From NCBI GenBank assembly GCA_001604265.1, contig LVBC01000163.1:1-9244 (forward strand): a stretch of 9,244 nt of DNA. The letters are read 5' to 3'. The notes beneath the pieces were generated by a model that searched no databases, had not been told where the DNA came from, and was given only the letters and a program-made list of their open reading frames with translations. This DNA comes from Spirochaetales bacterium Spiro_01. Its GTDB lineage: Bacteria > Spirochaetota > Spirochaetia > Sphaerochaetales > Sphaerochaetaceae. Made by a program: the position numbers and the translations under genes. This document shows positions 6,499-9,244 of the stretch, piece by piece; position 1 is the first letter of the stretch, and every line of letters begins with the position of its first letter.

Positions 6499-7632
6499 AT
6501 GGCTATGGAATTTTCTAGACCTGACAACGCAAGAAAACTGAACCGCCTTAGAGTCCTCTCTGCGATAAACGAGAACGAGAACCTGACAAGGGCGAGTCTC
6601 TCGACCCTTCTTGGCCTGAACAAGGTCTCGACCGGAGAGATCGTCTCGGCCCTTATTGCCGAGGGCTATATCGAGGAGACTGGAAAGCTGGAGACAAGGG
6701 GTGGAAGGCCAGGTACGGCCCTGAGACTCAAGGCAGATTCTGCAGTCGTCCTGGGCTGCGATATAAAGACAAGAAGCTGTCAGGTCGCGATCTTCGATCT
6801 TACAGCAAGGCCGCTGAGAAGCGAGCAGTTCCCTCTAGAAGGAATTGAAAGTGCCGAGGAGCTGAGGGACAGGATAATAAGAGTTGCCGCGAAGATGGTG
6901 CAGCTTGCAAAGAAGAAGGTCCTAGGGATGGTCATAGCGACCAGTGGGAACATACAGGGGCAGACACTTGCATCGACACCCATCCAGTTTCTGACCGGAA
7001 CCGATTTCTCCTCTCTCTTCGAGGGCTGTCCCTTCCCTGTCGCACTTGAGTCCTCGCTCGAGGCTGAGGCTGAAGCCGAGAGATTCCACTACCAGATTCC
7101 ACTTGAGAACCTGCTGCTTGTAAACTGGGGAGAGCATCTGGCCTCTGCTCTGATATTGAAGGACAGGATCCTTCCGAATACAGCCTTCGCCCATATGCCG
7201 GTTGCAAGGACCGGACTCTGCCACTGCGGAGGCATCGGCTGTCTCGAGACCATCTCCTCCGGCTACGGAATAAGAGTGCAGGCCATCAGCCAGGGAGGAG
7301 CAGATATCTCTGTCAGGGAGATGATGAAGGACGAAGAGAGGTACAAGGGACTTCTGGAGAAGGCCGCACAGTACCTTGGAAGGGCCCTGATAAACGCATT
7401 CAGTGCAACAGGTGCCAGGGGTGCAATAATCACAGGAGGACTTGCAAACCTGCCCGACTACTACTACGCACTTCTTCTCGATATAGTCGAGAAGGAGGGA
7501 GGCCCCAGCTTCTCCCAACTTCCAATCTACCGCTCCGAATACAGAGAGAAGGGTTCGCTGCAGGGTGCAGGCGTGCTGGCACTGGACAGGTTCTTCTTCC
7601 AGAAGAATCTGCTCTTATCACTGGGAATGTAG
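6499..7632 (+). CDS. ROK-family transcriptional repressor (NagC/Mlc/XylR-like)
   Basis: A 377-residue regulator. Residues about 12-78 form a winged helix-turn-helix: TRASLSTLLGLNKVSTGEIVSALIAEGYI, then the wing GGRPGTALRL. The rest is a ROK fold. The zinc site is complete: H232 and CHCGGIGCLE with C241, C243 and C248. The sugar-kinase residues are lost: the phosphate loop reads CDIKTRSCQVAIFD instead of DIGGT, and the catalytic END-type motif reads ESSLEAEAEAE (184-194) with no aspartate. It should therefore bind DNA and sense a sugar or sugar phosphate without phosphorylating it. No sugar-use gene is adjacent in the window, so the regulon is unknown. No Shine-Dalgarno sequence precedes ATG 6499 or the in-frame ATG 6505. 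It ends 4 bp from the convergent gene at 7637, with no terminator between. Confidence 0.92.
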   Translation: MAMEFSRPDNARKLNRLRVLSAINENENLTRASLSTLLGLNKVSTGEIVSALIAEGYIEETGKLETRGGRPGTALRLKADSAVVLGCDIKTRSCQVAIFDLTARPLRSEQFPLEGIESAEELRDRIIRVAAKMVQLAKKKVLGMVIATSGNIQGQTLASTPIQFLTGTDFSSLFEGCPFPVALESSLEAEAEAERFHYQIPLENLLLVNWGEHLASALILKDRILPNTAFAHMPVARTGLCHCGGIGCLETISSGYGIRVQAISQGGADISVREMMKDEERYKGLLEKAAQYLGRALINAFSATGARGAIITGGLANLPDYYYALLLDIVEKEGGPSFSQLPIYRSEYREKGSLQGAGVLALDRFFFQKNLLLSLGM

Positions 7633-7636
7633 TTCT

Positions 7637-7969
7637 TCAGACAATCTCCTCGAAGCCCGAGAACTTTGTAAGGAAGTTTCCATCCTCGGATCTGAAGATG
7701 CAGACCGGAGCTGCAAGTGCTGTGGCCCCAAAGGAGTCTGCGTGCTCGAGGAAATCCTTTCTATCGCGCTCTGACAGCTCTGGATAGACCTCGGTGCTGG
7801 ATATTATCACATAGACGAAGTAGTTCTTCCCATCCTTCGAAAGGATGAAGTTGGGATACGAGGTGGGATCATCCATCGCTCCAAGGATCTCATACTCTCC
7901 GCCTGAGAGAGCGTTGGAGAATACTGCCTCCATTGCCATGCCAAGGAACTGTCTTGCTGCATCTTCCAT
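7637..7969 (-). CDS. Conserved-looking hypothetical protein, 110 residues
   Basis: A soluble protein with no signal peptide or membrane segment. It reads like a real compact alpha/beta domain: an N-terminal amphipathic helix (about 1-20), EYEILGAMDDPTSYPNFILSKDGKNYFVYVIISS (strands at about 26-58), ERDRKDFLEHADSFGATALAAPVCIF (helix then strand, 67-92) and a closing FLTKFSGFEEIV. The order of strand with K/D-rich turns, YFVYVII strand, helix HADSFGA, then strand resembles small restriction-like or resolvase-like folds, but I see no firm active site and do not claim one. The start is uncertain. The only strong Shine-Dalgarno (AAAGGAGG) lies upstream of a terminator hairpin (7980-8003), and the U-run ends almost on ATG 7969. 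M11 and M13 lack ribosome sites. See the leader at 7971-8043. Confidence 0.7.
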   Translation of the reverse strand: MEDAARQFLGMAMEAVFSNALSGGEYEILGAMDDPTSYPNFILSKDGKNYFVYVIISSTEVYPELSERDRKDFLEHADSFGATALAAPVCIFRSEDGNFLTKFSGFEEIV

Positions 7970-7973
7970 TCAT

Positions 7974-8003
7974 TAAAAAACCGTCGGGAACTAGCCCGAC
8001 GGT
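7974..8003 (-). terminator. Strong intrinsic terminator immediately before the 7969 start codon
   Basis: On the minus strand ACCGTCGGG (8003-7995) pairs with CCCGACGGT (7988-7980) around a CTAGTT loop, a perfect 9-bp GC-rich stem. Six to seven T follow directly. The U-run is followed within a few bases by ATG 7973 (out of frame) and ATG 7969, so the terminator either ends an upstream transcript or acts as an attenuator for the 110-residue protein. Confidence 0.85.
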
Positions 8004-8043
8004 AACCTCCTTTGTCCCGTCCTAATTTACCGGAGGACAGGGG
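8000..8043 (-). promoter_or_regulatory. Candidate pseudoknotted RNA leader overlapping the terminator
   Basis: Read on the minus strand, CCC-U-GUCCU (8042-8034) pairs with AGGAC-GGG (8023-8016), leaving a 10-nt loop CCGGUAAAUU. CGGUAA in that loop can pair with UUACCG (8005-8000), whose ACCG is also the first part of the terminator stem, so the two structures exclude each other. CCUCC (8036-8032) can also pair with GGAGG (8010-8006), the only good ribosome site for the next gene. This is the layout of a switch acting on termination or translation. It is inferred from pairing by eye and matches no riboswitch class I could name. Confidence 0.4.
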
Positions 8044-8052
8044 CGGAGCGAT

Positions 8053-8121
8053 TCAGTCACATGCACTCCAAAAATTATTATTGCATGCTTCTTTCCAGAA
8101 GTAAAATATTTTTTCTTCCAT
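8053..8121 (-). CDS. Possible 22-codon ORF upstream of the leader
   Basis: ATG at 8121 is preceded by AGGAG only 2 nt away. The peptide is short, tryptophan- and aromatic-containing, and has three successive AAT asparagine codons (ACNNNFWSACD), ending 10 bp before the hairpin leader at 8043. It could be a leader peptide for attenuation or a chance ORF. The tight ribosome-site spacing argues against strong translation. Confidence 0.2.
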   Translation of the reverse strand: MEEKIFYFWKEACNNNFWSACD

Positions 8122-8136
8122 CGCTCCTGAACTGTA

Positions 8137-8262
8137 TCACTTAGGCCTCTTGCCGTTTGGAGTATCCCAGTAGAAGGACCATGGGAACTGGAAACCGAGA
8201 GGATACTGGGAAGTCTCAGGATTGCTTGGACGGGCATTCTTGAGAGCGATCTTCTTCAGGAT
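8137..8262 (-). pseudogene. Orphan 41-codon coding tail of an interrupted gene
   Basis: In the frame -1 relative to the transposase end, 41 codons run to TGA at 8137-8139 and read like true protein: LKKIALKNARPSNPETSQY, then a tryptophan- and proline-rich end with FPWSFYWDTPNGKRPK. It has no start of its own. At its 5' edge it meets the transposase at GSNLH (8261-8263) out of frame. Two readings are possible: the 3' end of a chromosomal gene joined to the IS by deletion, or the C-terminus of the transposase itself, left after an internal deletion of the IS. I do not recognise the sequence, and the second reading would also explain a weak IS-end match near 8100. Confidence 0.55.
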
Positions 8263-9079
8263 GCAGGTTGCTGCCAAGTCCGCTGTAGTAATCCTCCTTC
8301 AGACACATGGCCGTGGCATCATGGTCGGTCTTGTAGTAAGAGTTCCTGTCAGGTCCGCAGATGCGCTCCTTCTCCTCATACTCAAGTGTCTTGACCAGAT
8401 ACTCGGACAGGCTCCTCACCATCGATCCGAATCCTTCAGGAATCCCTTTGGTGCCGGACTCCTGCATTCTCCTCGCCTCGCTCAGCTTCCTGGCAATCAT
8501 CTCGGATGGGACCATTCCCTCAGAGGGGACTCCCCGTGCCAGACCCATGGCCTGCAGCAAAGCCCTGGTCTTCCCGTCCAGACGGCCATGGAAGAACGTC
8601 GGTTTCCACACGACCTTGTACTTGTTGGGGAAAGCCTCGATCTTGGTGCCGTCTATGAAACAGTCATCGATCCCAAGTCCCAGAGTCCTGAACATCTCGG
8701 ATGTCACCATCGCGAATATCTGCTCGCAGTGAGGCCGGATCACCTTGTTGATGAATGTGCAGAAATAGGAGTAGGATGGTTTCTCGCAGCCCATCAGATA
8801 CATGTACCTGATGTCATTCGCACAACTGGTCTCAAGATCCCTTAGACTGCAGGATCCCATTGCGAAACCGAACAGGACGCAGGCGAACACCTTGTACGGA
8901 TCGAATCCGGGCCTTCCGATCTCTTCGGAGCTCTTCTCCTTCCCCGTCTCAAGTTCAATGAATTCCCCGACCTCCGATCTGTCCAGAAGAGCCAGAAAAC
9001 CGTCGATTCTATGCTGTTGCTCAACATCCATAGTGTAGCTGTAGAACAAAGTACTCTGTTTTGTGCTAAAATGTCCCAT
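8216..9079 (-). pseudogene. Truncated IS1182-family transposase
   Basis: The ORF encodes 287 residues, of which about 273 are transposase. It has a DUF772-type N-terminal part (GRPGFDPYKVFACVLFGFAMG, 55-75, then SCSLRDLETSCANDIRYMYLMG) and the start of the DDE catalytic domain with CFIDGTKIEA (first D at 143). TDHDATAMCLKEDYYSGLGSNLH (251-273) is a family motif normally followed by AAYNVQ or similar. Here the next 14 residues (PEED to the stop at 8216) belong to another reading frame. The family is usually 450 residues or longer, so the second D, the E and the C-terminus are missing and the element cannot move by itself. GAGG lies 11 nt before ATG 9079; M17 is an alternative start. Confidence 0.85.
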
Positions 9080-9110
9080 GTAAAATGATTCCTCGCAGTT
9101 TCATTTTACA
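9079..9110. repeat. 10-bp inverted repeat at the IS 5' end
   Basis: TGTAAAATGA (9079-9088) and TCATTTTACA (9101-9110) are exact inverse copies around 12 nt. The inner arm begins in the transposase start codon. It could be the IS terminal region, a transposase binding site, or a hairpin that hides the transposase ribosome site: GAGG of the minus strand lies in the loop. Confidence 0.7.
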
Positions 9111-9114
9111 CCTC

Positions 9115-9150
9115 ATGCCCCGGGTTCGATTCCCCGGGCATAGGTTTTTT
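9115..9150 (+). terminator. Terminator-like hairpin with a tRNA T-loop sequence
   Basis: ATGCCC (9115-9120) pairs with GGGCAT (9136-9141). After a C/C mismatch GGG (9122-9124) pairs with CCC (9132-9134), leaving the loop TTCGATT, identical to a tRNA T-loop. TAGG and then six T (9145-9150) follow on the + strand, so it works as a terminator in that direction. No CCA end, acceptor stem or anticodon arm is present, so it is not a tRNA gene. Confidence 0.6.
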
Positions 9151-9181
9151 ATTGTATTTTGGGATATTCAGGACAAAAATG

Positions 9182-9238
9182 AAGGGGTGTTCAGGCAGTC
9201 CTGCGTATCGGACTTTCTAAACACCCCCTTGTTTTTTT
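9182..9238 (+). terminator. Long + strand terminator at the window edge
   Basis: AAGGGGTGTT (9182-9191) pairs with AACACCCCCTT (9220-9230, one bulged C). An inner AGTCC/GGACT stem (9197-9201 with 9210-9214) folds the middle, and seven T follow (9232-9238). A 13-codon ORF (ATG 9179 to TAA 9220, with AGGA upstream) spans it. No + strand gene precedes it apart from these short sequences, so the terminated transcript is unknown and may be a small RNA. Confidence 0.75.
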
Positions 9239-9244
9239 CCGATT

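Larger units (their letters stand above)
8137..9110 (-). mobile_element. Remnant of an IS1182-like insertion sequence
   Basis: The element contains the truncated transposase and, at its 5' side, the inverted repeat at 9079-9110 that may include the IS end. The other end is not defined. A weak resemblance to TGTAAAATGATTCCTC occurs as AGTAAAATATTTTTTC near 8099, but no target duplication was found. The right limit at 9110 and the left limit at 8137 are estimates. Confidence 0.45.

Noticed and set aside
6922..7518. 198-codon minus-strand ORF
   Set aside because: It is a shadow of the ROK gene, with random-like composition.
8000..8013. T-box-like string AAAGGAGGUUACCGUC
   Set aside because: It resembles AGGGUGGNACCGCG but has AGGU where UGGN must pair with the tRNA end and has one extra base. 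No Stem I specifier structure was seen upstream.
8222..8845. 207-codon + strand ORF
   Set aside because: It is antisense to the transposase, which carries clear IS1182 motifs; the + strand product shows no domain.
9079..9150. tRNA gene suggested by GGGTTCGATTCCC
   Set aside because: There are no D-arm, anticodon arm or acceptor stem, and the T-stem has a mismatch and extends too far; it behaves as a terminator hairpin.
1..9244. CRISPR array or prophage
   Set aside because: There are no regularly spaced repeats and no cas or phage genes; the only mobile trace is the IS remnant.

Overview
The window looks like a chromosomal piece of a Gram-negative-type bacterium. The mix of moderate GC, strong use of AGG/AGA for arginine and typical core genes would fit a host-associated spirochaete (Sphaerochaeta/Treponema-like), but this is a low-confidence impression from gene content only. 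The backbone genes are ordinary: rlmE, a Cof-type HAD phosphatase, a small MscS channel, htpG and a ROK-family repressor.

Layout, left to right. Positions 1-96 hold the possible end of a + strand gene and a hairpin terminator. Positions 123-1422 hold two minus-strand genes for exported proteins of about 200 residues with related C-termini. The upstream gene has a TTGACA promoter, and the downstream gene has its own extended -10 in the 52-bp gap. Positions 1510-2092 form an AT-rich non-coding stretch with several palindromes, ending in a perfect 14-bp inverted repeat just before rlmE. rlmE (2093-2698) overlaps the HAD gene (2695-3471) by ATGA and is probably translationally coupled to it. A hairpin at 3471-3500 separates them from the convergent minus-strand pair htpG (4471-6342) and mscS (3524-4378), which has another perfect 14-bp inverted repeat between its genes. 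A 156-bp divergent region (6343-6498) lies between htpG and the ROK repressor gene (6499-7632).

Positions 7637-9110 are accessory. A 110-residue unknown protein (7637-7969, minus) is preceded by an unusual leader. The leader has a hairpin whose loop can pair downstream (pseudoknot), a GGAGG that lies upstream of a strong terminator hairpin, and a U-run that ends almost on the start codon. Upstream of this lie a possible 22-codon ORF, a 41-codon orphan coding tail, and the first 273 or so residues of an IS1182-type transposase joined to that tail in the wrong frame. The right edge (9079-9238) has an inverted repeat at the IS end, a hairpin with a tRNA T-loop sequence followed by T6, and a second strong + strand terminator.

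The most interesting point is the leader at 7971-8043, which has the layout of a cis-acting RNA switch (pseudoknot against terminator) and matches no class I could name. This is inferred from base-pairing read by eye and has not been computed or compared.
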